Below are positions 1-5,600 of a DNA stretch of 39,011 nucleotides, piece by piece. A program made the position numbers and the translations under genes. This stretch comes from JBGPIK01 sp041484845 (GTDB taxonomy: Bacteria; Desulfobacterota; Binatia; UBA9968): NCBI GenBank assembly GCA_041484845.1, contig JBGPIK010000012.1, positions 1-39,011 of the forward strand, read 5' to 3'. Positions within the stretch are counted from its first letter, which is position 1, and each line of letters opens with the position of its first letter. A model generated the notes under the pieces. That model saw only the letters and a list, made by a program, of their open reading frames with translations. It searched no databases and was not told where the DNA came from.

Positions 1-70
1 AGCCCAGCCCTGTGGGCGGGGAACCTTATGCTGGGGTTCCAAGGGGGCGCGTAGCATCCCCTTGGTCAAG

Positions 71-90
71 GGCGGGGTTGAAGCCCCGCC
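71..90. repeat. GC-rich perfect hairpin
   Basis: GGCGGGG at 71-77 pairs perfectly with CCCCGCC at 84-90 around a six-base loop. It could act as a terminator for a gene to the left of the window, but no T-tract follows, so a palindromic repeat remnant is as likely. Confidence 0.5.
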
Positions 91-171
91 TGCGAAGTGC
101 CAGTGTCGAGCCGGGCCGAAGGCAGTGGCTCGACGCGGCTTCACTTGTGACTTCAAGACTTATTCCGGTCG

Positions 172-190
172 CCCTGAGGCTCTCGAAGGG
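172..190. repeat. 19-bp dispersed palindromic repeat, copy 1
   Basis: CCCTGAGGCTCTCGAAGGG. A second copy with two substitutions lies at 16865-16883. The core CCTGAG...TCGAAGGG resembles a short interspersed motif that I recall from many bacterial genomes. Confidence 0.5.
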
Positions 191-271
191 TGAACATGGA
201 CTTTTTCAACAGCCTGTAAAGATGCGACCCCATTTGGCATTCGTGTTTCTGGGGCTCGGGAGCTTTGGGCC

Positions 272-306
272 TTGATCTAGCATTTACAAATTGACTATAA
301 TAGTCA
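272..306 (+). promoter_or_regulatory. Promoter with overlapping palindromic operator for the first Phd/VapC pair
   Basis: A sigma-70-like promoter is readable: -35 TTGATC at 272-277, an 18-bp spacer, and -10 TATAAT at 296-301. The -10 sits inside a perfect palindrome TGACTAT-A-ATAGTCA at 292-306. A further half-site TGACTA lies at 315-320. Phd/YefM antitoxins classically bind palindromes overlapping their own promoter, so this is very likely the autoregulatory operator. The same TGACTAT heptamer reappears upstream of the second pair. Confidence 0.7.
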
Positions 307-333
307 TTTAGAACTGACTAATAAGGAGCCTAT

Positions 334-624
334 GTGAAGACCACAACGGTTTCCCAGTTAAAGGCCTCTCTCAGCAAATACCTGAGATCCGTTAAAGCGG
401 GCGAAGAGGTTCTAGTCACGGAACGTGGCAGGCCGATCGCAAAACTGACTCCAGCCGAAGCTTCCGAGATGTTGTCGGACGCTTTGCTTGAAATGCAAAA
501 GCAGGGCCTCATCAAGCTCGGTTCGGGAAAGTTACCGAAGGGCTTTTGGGAACTGCCGAGACCCAAAGATCCGAAGGGATTGGTTATGAAAACCGTCTTG
601 CGGGAACGTGAGGAGGGCTGGTGA
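334..624 (+). CDS. Phd/YefM-family antitoxin
   Basis: The 96-residue protein has the typical N-terminal Phd/YefM fold signature: KTTTVSQLKASLSKYL, followed by VKAGEEVLVTERGRPIAKL. In this family the N-terminal domain binds the operator and the C-terminal tail wraps the toxin. The start is a GTG preceded by AAGGAG at 323-328. The gene overlaps the PIN-toxin gene by four bases (GTGA), so translation is probably coupled. Regulation is likely by binding the palindrome at 292-306. The C-terminal half (residues 45-96, Pro/Lys-rich) would be the toxin-neutralising part. Family assignment is secure; the partner is inferred from the overlap. Confidence 0.88.
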   Translation: MKTTTVSQLKASLSKYLRSVKAGEEVLVTERGRPIAKLTPAEASEMLSDALLEMQKQGLIKLGSGKLPKGFWELPRPKDPKGLVMKTVLREREEGW

Positions 625-1055
625 AGTTTTGGGACACTTCAGCAATTGTCCCGCTACTGGTTATCGAGCCGAGCACCGCAGTCGCCAAATCAATTCTTAC
701 GGGTGATTCGTCGGTTGTCGTTTGGTGGGGAACAAGGACAGAATGTGTCTCAGCTCTCAACCGGCAAACTCGCGACAGAAGCTTGCGTACCGAAGACGAA
801 CGCCAGGCCCATCACGTGTTGCAGCAACTTGCCGAGGCCTGGAGTGAAGTACAGCCGAGCGAATTACTTCGCCGCACTGCAGAAAGGCTGCTTGCCGTGC
901 ATGCCCTTAGGGCAGCGGATGCGTTTCAGCTAGCGGCTGCTCTGCACTGGTGCCAGCGACAGCCCACGAACAGGCACCTGGTTTGCTTCGATGCTCGGCT
1001 TCGAGATGCAGCCTATAAGGAAGGATTTGCCATCCTTCCCTCACAGCTTGTCTGA
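621..1055 (+). CDS. PIN-domain ribonuclease toxin (VapC-like)
   Basis: A 144-residue PIN-domain protein. The four acidic metal ligands expected of VapC nucleases are present: Asp5 in KFWDTSAIV, Glu41 in RTECVSAL, Asp100 in LRAADAFQLAAAL and Asp124 in CFDARLRDAA. VapC toxins are Mg2+-dependent endoribonucleases, often cutting tRNA or rRNA. The gene starts at a GTG inside the last codons of the upstream Phd-type antitoxin gene, so the two form a bicistronic toxin-antitoxin operon. Length and active site are intact, so it should be functional. The RNA target cannot be deduced from sequence. Confidence 0.88.
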   Translation: MKFWDTSAIVPLLVIEPSTAVAKSILTGDSSVVVWWGTRTECVSALNRQTRDRSLRTEDERQAHHVLQQLAEAWSEVQPSELLRRTAERLLAVHALRAADAFQLAAALHWCQRQPTNRHLVCFDARLRDAAYKEGFAILPSQLV

Positions 1056-1138
1056 ATTGGCCGCCGAAAACTTTAACGCACACTACAGAGCTGTCCGACC
1101 AGCAGCCCTCGTCCCTGCGTCGCGTGGGCCGGCCAACC

Positions 1139-1284
1139 ATGGGCGACGAGCCGAGAAAGCTCATTACAATTCGTTGAGACGCGAAGTCTTGAGCTGGCTG
1201 CGCAAGACCGCGCAGGGAAAAGGACTCTCCTATCAGTCGCTGGTCTGTGAAATTTTGGCCAACGAGATGCGCAAAATAAGTTAA
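1139..1284 (+). pseudogene. CopG/BrnA-like antitoxin, broken by a one-base frameshift
   Basis: Reading from ATG 1139 gives MGDEPRKLITIR and then a stop at 1175-1177. Moving one frame at about 1174 continues as LRREVLSWLRKTAQGKGLSY and on to NEMRKIS, ending at 1284. Joined, this is a roughly 50-residue ribbon-helix-helix-type antitoxin: a basic beta strand (KLITIRL) followed by two helices, as in CopG/BrnA families. One missing T in the run around 1173-1175 explains the break. No toxin partner is adjacent, so this is a relic antitoxin beside two live toxin-antitoxin pairs. The family call rests on the LITIRL...VLSWLRK pattern only. Confidence 0.5.
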
Positions 1285-1441
1285 TATTCTCGGACGCAAG
1301 AGTCATTGCCAACCGCTACTCGCGTAAGGAGTTATTCCAGCTACCCCCTCTATTCTCCACATATGGTTAGGCTTTCTCGGACAGGCTGGTTTACCTGTAA
1401 GGTTTCACCGAAAGGTTTCCCAGCTGTTTTCTACATCTCCT

Positions 1442-1768
1442 TCCCCCTTTCCCAAGTTTTCTTGGCGCGATCCCCTTATCTCCGCCATCATCAAGAGTCG
1501 CGGCCTCACACAGGCAGAAGCGGGCGCAATTCTCGGCGTTAAGCAGCCCCACGTTTCGGCCTTGATGCGTAACCGTTCCGGCAATTTTTCAGTCGAACGA
1601 CTAATGGACTTTTTAATCGCGCTCGGCCAGCCGTCAGGCCGACTCGCAAACAACACGGACAGGTATCGATTGTCTTTGCTTGAATTCAGCGGATCGTCCG
1701 GTTGGCGAGAATCAGCAACGGTAATCGTCAAAAGTAAAGACGCGGCCCCAGTATCCTTGACAGTATGA
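1442..1768 (+). pseudogene. HigA/XRE-type HTH antitoxin remnant, copy 1 (13-base deletion, no start)
   Basis: The frame reads WRDPLISAIIKSRGLTQAEA, then GAILGVKQPHVSALMRNR and FSVERLMDFLIALGQ. This is a clear helix-turn-helix of the HigA-like antitoxin family, whose C-terminus normally continues DVEITVRP. Compared with copy 2 (8324-8547), the 13 bases gacgttgagatca after LGQ are deleted, so the tail is read out of frame to a stop at 1768. No start codon with a ribosome site precedes it. The 3' end carries the AAAGTAAAGACGCG tail shared by the other copies. Of the three copies this keeps the most complete N-terminal part. Confidence 0.7.
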
Positions 1769-1800
1769 CTAGGATATAACCATAGTGTGACTATGACTAT
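1757..1800 (+). promoter_or_regulatory. Operator/promoter of the second Phd/VapC pair
   Basis: A palindrome CATAGT-GTG-ACTATG lies at 1781-1795 across the start region. TGACTAT occurs at 1788-1794 and again at 1794-1800, with TGACTA at 1766-1771. This heptamer is the half-site of the first pair's operator. A possible promoter is TTGACA at 1757-1762, an 18-bp spacer, and the weak -10 CATAGT at 1781-1786. That would start transcription near the ATG at 1793 and give a leaderless message. The palindrome is seen directly; the promoter is tentative. Confidence 0.5.
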
Positions 1801-2044
1801 AGTAAATGTAGCCACATTGAAGGAGAAACTGAGCTATTATCTGGGCCTGGTCAAGGAAGGGCAGGAAGTCGTGGTGACGTCCCATCGCCATCGGGTTGCT
1901 CGAATCCTCCCTGCGTCGGCCCCGGACACTCAGGTGACAGAACCCTCGCGGCCTGTAAACGACCTCCGAAAAATTAAGGGAGTCAAGCCGCGGCGCTCCG
2001 TATCCGCGGTGAGAACCCTTCTCGAAGACCGCCGGCGCAGATGA
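1787..2044 (+). CDS. Phd/YefM-family antitoxin (second pair)
   Basis: An 85-residue antitoxin. The N-terminal Phd signature is VNVATLKEKLSYYLGLVKEG followed by QEVVVTSHRHRVARILP. The C-terminal half is basic (KGVKPRRS...RTLLEDRRRR). It overlaps the next PIN gene by ATGA. The start is uncertain: GTG at 1787 or ATG at 1793, and neither has a good ribosome site. The ATG fits a leaderless transcript from the tentative promoter at 1757-1786. TGACTAT half-sites around the start suggest autoregulation related to that of the first pair, although the two antitoxins are only distantly similar. Confidence 0.82.
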   Translation: MTMTIVNVATLKEKLSYYLGLVKEGQEVVVTSHRHRVARILPASAPDTQVTEPSRPVNDLRKIKGVKPRRSVSAVRTLLEDRRRR

Positions 2045-2457
2045 TTGCTTACGTCGATACGTCGGTGATTCTGCGGATTCTTTTCCGGGAGCCGAATCCG
2101 GTCGAAGTTTGGGGCCAATGGGACAGGGCTTTTAGCAGCAGTCTTTGGCGCGTCGAAGCGCTGAGGACTGTCGATCGGCTGCGTCTTTCCGGCGATCTTT
2201 CCGATCGGGAACTGGCCGATCTTATAAGAGACATCCATGTTGTGCACGAAACTCTGGCAATCCATCCGCTCAGCGAAAGGATTCTACAGCGCGCCAGCGA
2301 GACCTTCCCAACCATCGTGGGAACTCTGGATGCGATTCATTTAGCCACCGCGCTCGCGATACGAGAAATCGCTCCGATTGACTTGTTGTTAACCCACGAT
2401 GTCCAGCTTGGGACTGCCGCTCGAAGCGTGGGATTTTCAGTTCTTGGAGTGGGCTGA
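2041..2457 (+). CDS. PIN-domain ribonuclease toxin (VapC-like, second pair)
   Basis: A 138-residue PIN protein with the expected acidic residues: Asp6 in AYVDTSVIL, Glu39 in LWRVEALR, Asp97 in GTLDAIHLATAL and Asp120 in LLLTHDVQLG. It starts within the last codon of the upstream Phd-type gene (ATGA), the usual toxin-antitoxin coupling. It differs clearly from the PIN toxin at 621-1055, so the two pairs are not a recent tandem duplication despite similar operator half-sites. The predicted role is an Mg2+-dependent endoribonuclease neutralised by its partner; the target RNA is unknown. Confidence 0.86.
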   Translation: MIAYVDTSVILRILFREPNPVEVWGQWDRAFSSSLWRVEALRTVDRLRLSGDLSDRELADLIRDIHVVHETLAIHPLSERILQRASETFPTIVGTLDAIHLATALAIREIAPIDLLLTHDVQLGTAARSVGFSVLGVG

Positions 2458-2759
2458 GTTAAATGCAACCGATTCCCTTCCGAAGGCAGCAAAGGGACAA
2501 AGCCCAACGTCGTGAGTTTTCCACCTCGCCCGGACGTTGCCCAAGCGACGGGATCACGACAAGAAGACGGGACACTTCACCGGGGGCGATGGCGCCGAGC
2601 GAATTCCCGCAATCATTAAGTCAGCCATTGAATTGGGCTCTGTTCCCATCGGGTTCGGCAAGAGATAACCTTCGGCTTCGGCAGAGACCGCAAGTCGCCG
2701 CGGTTTCCGTAGCAAAAACGATCATGCGCCTTTGTCGTCTGAATGACTTCGCGCTTGTT
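2458..2759. other. Intergenic region, no recognisable content
   Basis: A 100-codon open frame crosses this stretch on the plus strand, but its translation is rich in Arg, Ser and Pro, matches nothing I know and lacks a ribosome site. I see no hairpin terminator. Confidence 0.4.
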
Positions 2760-2825
2760 CTATGAGTGACCACAAGAAATAGCCACATAGAAGATTATGA
2801 GCGCGAAGAATATAAAGCCTTCCAT
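2760..2825 (-). CDS. Possible 21-residue single-span membrane peptide
   Basis: A minus-strand frame of 21 codons reads MEGFIFFALIIFYVAISC and ends GHS. It is almost entirely hydrophobic and would form one membrane segment. GAGAGGATG lies just upstream as a plausible ribosome site. The frame lies 47 bases downstream of the FAD oxidoreductase gene on the same strand, so it could be the last cistron of that operon. Very short hydrophobic frames arise by chance, so this is tentative. Confidence 0.22.
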   Translation of the reverse strand: MEGFIFFALIIFYVAISCGHS

Positions 2826-2871
2826 GACGACATCCTCTCTGAGTTTAACGGGATAGCTGTCATTCGCTGCT

Positions 2872-4254
2872 TCAAGGTTTGATGTTCTGATTAAAATGAA
2901 AAACATTTTCCGGATCGTAGCGTTTTTTGATCTCCACCAGCCGCTCATAGTTGGATCCGTAAGCCGCGGCGACGCGGTCGCCCTCCTCGGCGGTCATAAA
3001 GTTTACGTAAGCGCCGGCCGACGCGTAAGGCGCACCGGCTTTAAAAAATTCTCGCGCCCACGCAATACACTTCTGATCATCCGTTGCTTCATCCCATCGC
3101 CCGTGCACGTTCAACACGAACTTCGCGTCCCTGTGACCATAGGCCATCGCGTTAGGGGCGATGCGATTCGGCGCGCCGGCAATCAGCCCGATGAAAATCT
3201 CGCAGTGCGGGGAAGGCAGCTTCCCGGCGAATTCGACAATCGAGTTTAGCGCTCCATCGGCGAGCTCCGTGAAGTTATGGGACTTCCAGTAGTTTCTTGC
3301 GCCCGGCGTCAGCAACGGGTCAAAGGCTTTTTCCCATTGAACGTAAGGCTGAGCGCCGATATGTTCGCCGTGAGCTTCGCCGAAAGCGCGTAGAGGAGCG
3401 ATGAGTTTCTCCGCTTCCGCTACGGCGCCGGAATAAAAGATCGGTAGCACAACGACTTCCTTGCCGTGCACATTCTCCGGAAGAAAAGGCAATGGAGGAG
3501 CCTTGCGCAGCAGAGCCCAGACATTGAGCTCCTCGGGAGCCGAAGCCACAAATTGGCGATATCTTGTCAGTACCTGCTTTGCCTGGTTGAACGGAAAAAC
3601 GATTAAGCCGGCGACTATTTCGGGACCCACAGGGAAAAGTTGGAATTCGAATTGGGTGACGACGCCAAAATTTCCCCCGCCGCCGCGAATCGCCCAGAAA
3701 AGATCCGCGTTGTCGTTTTCACTTACTCGTATTTTTTTACCTTGGGCGGTGATCATGTCGACGGAGACAAGATTGTCGACCGTCATGCCGTATTTGCGAG
3801 TCAGCCAGCCGAAGCCGCCGCCCAGCGTTAGCCCCGCAATGCCCGTCGTGGAATTAATCCCCACCGGTGTGGCCAGACCGTGAGCCTGGGCCGCTTCATC
3901 CAAATTCGCGAGGGTCGCCCCGGGCTCGACATAGGCGCGCCTTTTTCCGGCATCCACGCGAACGTTCTTCATTCTTGAAAAATCGATCGTAACACCATTG
4001 TCGCAAAGGGCACTTCCGGCGATGTTATGTCCGCCGCCGCGAATTGAGAGTTCAAGGCCGTTTTTCCGCGCAAACCTGATTACCGGTGGAACATCGTCAG
4101 CCTCGGCGCACTGCACGATAACCGCGGGCCGCCGATCGATCATAGCGTTCCATATCTGGCGGGCGTCCTCGTAACCGGGGCCATCGGGAACTAAGACGTT
4201 CCCTTTGATAGTCCCTCGGAGCTCTTCCTTCACCTTCGACGTTTGCGTTGTCAT
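2872..4254 (-). CDS. FAD-linked oxidoreductase, berberine-bridge/6-hydroxynicotine oxidase type
   Basis: The 460-residue protein has the FAD_binding_4 (PCMH) domain at about residues 38-215 and a C-terminal BBE segment ending NVFHFNQNIKP. RGGGHN at 72-77 gives His76, the usual 8-alpha-histidyl FAD attachment site. The cysteine that makes the second covalent bond in bicovalent members is Asn134 here (GINSTTGIAG), so flavin should be held by one bond. Enzymes of this family oxidise alcohols, sugars or amines with O2. No signal peptide is visible. GAGGGAGGTC precedes the ATG. The gene lies 33 bases downstream of the AurF-like gene on the same strand, so it is probably in the same sigma-54-driven transcript. 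The substrate is unknown. Confidence 0.9.
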   Translation of the reverse strand: MTTQTSKVKEELRGTIKGNVLVPDGPGYEDARQIWNAMIDRRPAVIVQCAEADDVPPVIRFARKNGLELSIRGGGHNIAGSALCDNGVTIDFSRMKNVRVDAGKRRAYVEPGATLANLDEAAQAHGLATPVGINSTTGIAGLTLGGGFGWLTRKYGMTVDNLVSVDMITAQGKKIRVSENDNADLFWAIRGGGGNFGVVTQFEFQLFPVGPEIVAGLIVFPFNQAKQVLTRYRQFVASAPEELNVWALLRKAPPLPFLPENVHGKEVVVLPIFYSGAVAEAEKLIAPLRAFGEAHGEHIGAQPYVQWEKAFDPLLTPGARNYWKSHNFTELADGALNSIVEFAGKLPSPHCEIFIGLIAGAPNRIAPNAMAYGHRDAKFVLNVHGRWDEATDDQKCIAWAREFFKAGAPYASAGAYVNFMTAEEGDRVAAAYGSNYERLVEIKKRYDPENVFHFNQNIKP

Positions 4255-4287
4255 GATTAGTTGACCTCCCTCGTTAGTTTTGGCGCG

Positions 4288-5196
4288 TTAGCAAAAGGCC
4301 GGCGCCATCTCTTCAATTTGCTTTCTCGCCTCCGGCTTGATCTTCTCGACCGTGGCGAGAAAGTTCGTATGCGTCATGCCGGTGCCAAGATAAGTCCAGC
4401 GCATTCCCTTCAACACCGCTGCTGCCATCTCTTCTCTCTGGCTCTTCGAAAGATTCCGCCTGGTAGCGGTGACAAAACTTTCGACGTCGAACTCGGTCTG
4501 CTGGTTGATCCCGTTGTCGAGAAAGGCGCCGATTTCGGCATATTCCTGAAACGCCTGGTCGATCTCCTCGCTGGTGCAATCCGCCGCAACCGCCTCCAGG
4601 ATCAACGTGTCGAGCTTGGTATGTTGTGATTCTTCGAGCCAGTGGTGCTTCAGCAGGCTCTTGAACTGCGGGTCGAGGTCTTGGTTATCCCTGACTCCCT
4701 CGATGTAGTGCCTGAGAGTCATCCACTCGATGTGAAGGATCGCAATCGCGACTCCCAAAGGACTGTGCGACAAAACAAACCGCTTTACATCCTCTGCCGG
4801 GCCGATGAAGTTACACTTGCTGCCGAAACCAGCTTCAAATTCCTGCCGGAAACGCTTGAAAAGGTGAATGTGCTTCGCCTCTTCACCGGCAAACTGGAGT
4901 AGAGCACGTACCCGGTAGTCGTCCCCCGTGAGTTGCAGCCGCGTATGGTCCACTACATAGGGAAGGATGAACTCTTCGACCAGCCCAAACATCGCTAGGT
5001 ACTCATGGCCCCGGATTTGATTCAAAGTCCGCTGCTCATCCGGCGTAAGAAAAGAAATCTGCTTTACCTGCGCCAACGATTCCGGCATGAACGGCTTGCT
5101 GAAATCGAGCCGCTTCTCGCCGCCAATAATATCTTCCACTCTCCAGCCGATCCGCTCGGAGGCTTCGAGCGCCCCCTGATAAGAATAATTTTGCAT
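4288..5196 (-). CDS. AurF/CmlI-like diiron oxygenase
   Basis: A 302-residue, mostly helical protein. Candidate iron ligands are Glu74 or Glu75 (GLVEEF), Glu106-x2-His109 (EEAKH), Glu157 (HIEWM) and His185-x3-Glu189-x2-His192 (HHWLEESQH). The last motif includes the extra histidine that separates AurF/CmlI-type arylamine N-oxygenases from ordinary ferritin-like diiron enzymes; known AurF ligands have the same E, ExxH, E, HxxxExxH order. The start chosen is ATG 5196, which has GGGAGGA seven bases upstream; a longer frame exists upstream but lacks such a site. It is the first gene after a putative sigma-54 promoter and is followed by the FAD oxidoreductase gene. The reaction may be N- or C-oxygenation; the substrate is unknown. 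Confidence 0.82.
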   Translation of the reverse strand: MQNYSYQGALEASERIGWRVEDIIGGEKRLDFSKPFMPESLAQVKQISFLTPDEQRTLNQIRGHEYLAMFGLVEEFILPYVVDHTRLQLTGDDYRVRALLQFAGEEAKHIHLFKRFRQEFEAGFGSKCNFIGPAEDVKRFVLSHSPLGVAIAILHIEWMTLRHYIEGVRDNQDLDPQFKSLLKHHWLEESQHTKLDTLILEAVAADCTSEEIDQAFQEYAEIGAFLDNGINQQTEFDVESFVTATRRNLSKSQREEMAAAVLKGMRWTYLGTGMTHTNFLATVEKIKPEARKQIEEMAPAFC

Positions 5197-5250
5197 AACC
5201 AATCCTCCCGTTTGTTTTTGCAGCTCGTTGCCGCTTGCAAACAAGTAATG

Positions 5251-5265
5251 GCAGAAAATATGCCA
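5251..5265 (-). promoter_or_regulatory. Putative sigma-54 (-24/-12) promoter for the diiron oxygenase operon
   Basis: The minus strand reads TTGGCATATTTTCTGCCA. Against the consensus TGGCAC-N5-TTGC, the invariant GG and GC are present with exactly the required spacing (TGGCATATTTTCTGC). The predicted transcription start is near 5240, leaving a leader of about 45 bases with GGGAGGA before ATG 5196. A sigma-54 activator gene lies directly upstream on the same strand, which strongly supports the reading. Confidence 0.68.
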
Positions 5266-5335
5266 AGGCCGAATCGGTGGCAGTTGATTTGAAAAAACAG
5301 TGAGTTAGAAGAATCTCGAAGCGATACTGTTAGAT

Positions 5336-5391
5336 ACGAGATCTCGTGACTTACGAGATCTCGTCAGCGGGAAAAATGAAGTCTCGTGACT
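5336..5391 (-). promoter_or_regulatory. Putative upstream activator sites: two perfect 12-bp palindromes plus a half-site
   Basis: ACGAGATCTCGT occurs twice, at 5336-5347 and 5353-5364, each a perfect palindrome, with centres 17 bp apart. TCTCGTGACT follows palindrome 1 (5342-5351) and recurs alone at 5382-5391. The cluster lies about 70-140 bp upstream of the -24/-12 promoter and just downstream of the activator gene, the position expected for enhancer-binding-protein sites. The repeats are seen directly; binding by the product of 5601-7547 is inference. Confidence 0.65.
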
Positions 5392-5450
5392 GAAGCTAAC
5401 CTGGTTTTCTTCAGAGGAAAACGGATGACACCGTCAATCCACCAAACGCG

Positions 5451-5590
5451 GCAAAGAGCAAAGCGCTAAGCGTCAAGAGCAAATCATCGAACGCTATTGA
5501 AAGGCTCCATGCTCCCTGCTCCATGCGGCAATGCTAAACCACTCATTGCCTGGCTCTGGAGAGCTCGCCTCTCGATTGACTCTGATGTGG
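5451..5590. repeat. Degenerate MITE-like repeat, copy 1
   Basis: Shares blocks with the element at 21416-21636: GCAAAGAGCAAAG, GCGCTAAGCGT, GAAAGGCTCC, GCTCCCTGCTCCATGCG and CATTGCCT.GCTCTGGA. The terminal inverted repeats are no longer intact here. It separates the sigma-54 activator gene from the putative enhancer sites. Confidence 0.55.
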
Positions 5591-5600
5591 GCAATACGGG

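Larger units (their letters stand above)
1..271. other. Intergenic patchwork of small repeats, no gene
   Basis: No convincing coding frame is visible. The stretch is built from small repeat pieces: a GC-rich hairpin at 71-90, a 19-bp dispersed palindrome at 172-190, a tract CTTTTTCAACAGCCTG near 199-214 that resembles the end of the inverted-repeat element at 18726-18855, and the motif GTAAAGATGCGACCCC at 217-232 that recurs at the ends of HTH-gene remnants elsewhere in the window. Confidence 0.55.

Noticed and set aside
2463..2765. 100-codon plus-strand open frame after the second VapC gene
   Set aside because: No ribosome site, biased Arg/Ser/Pro composition, no recognisable motif.
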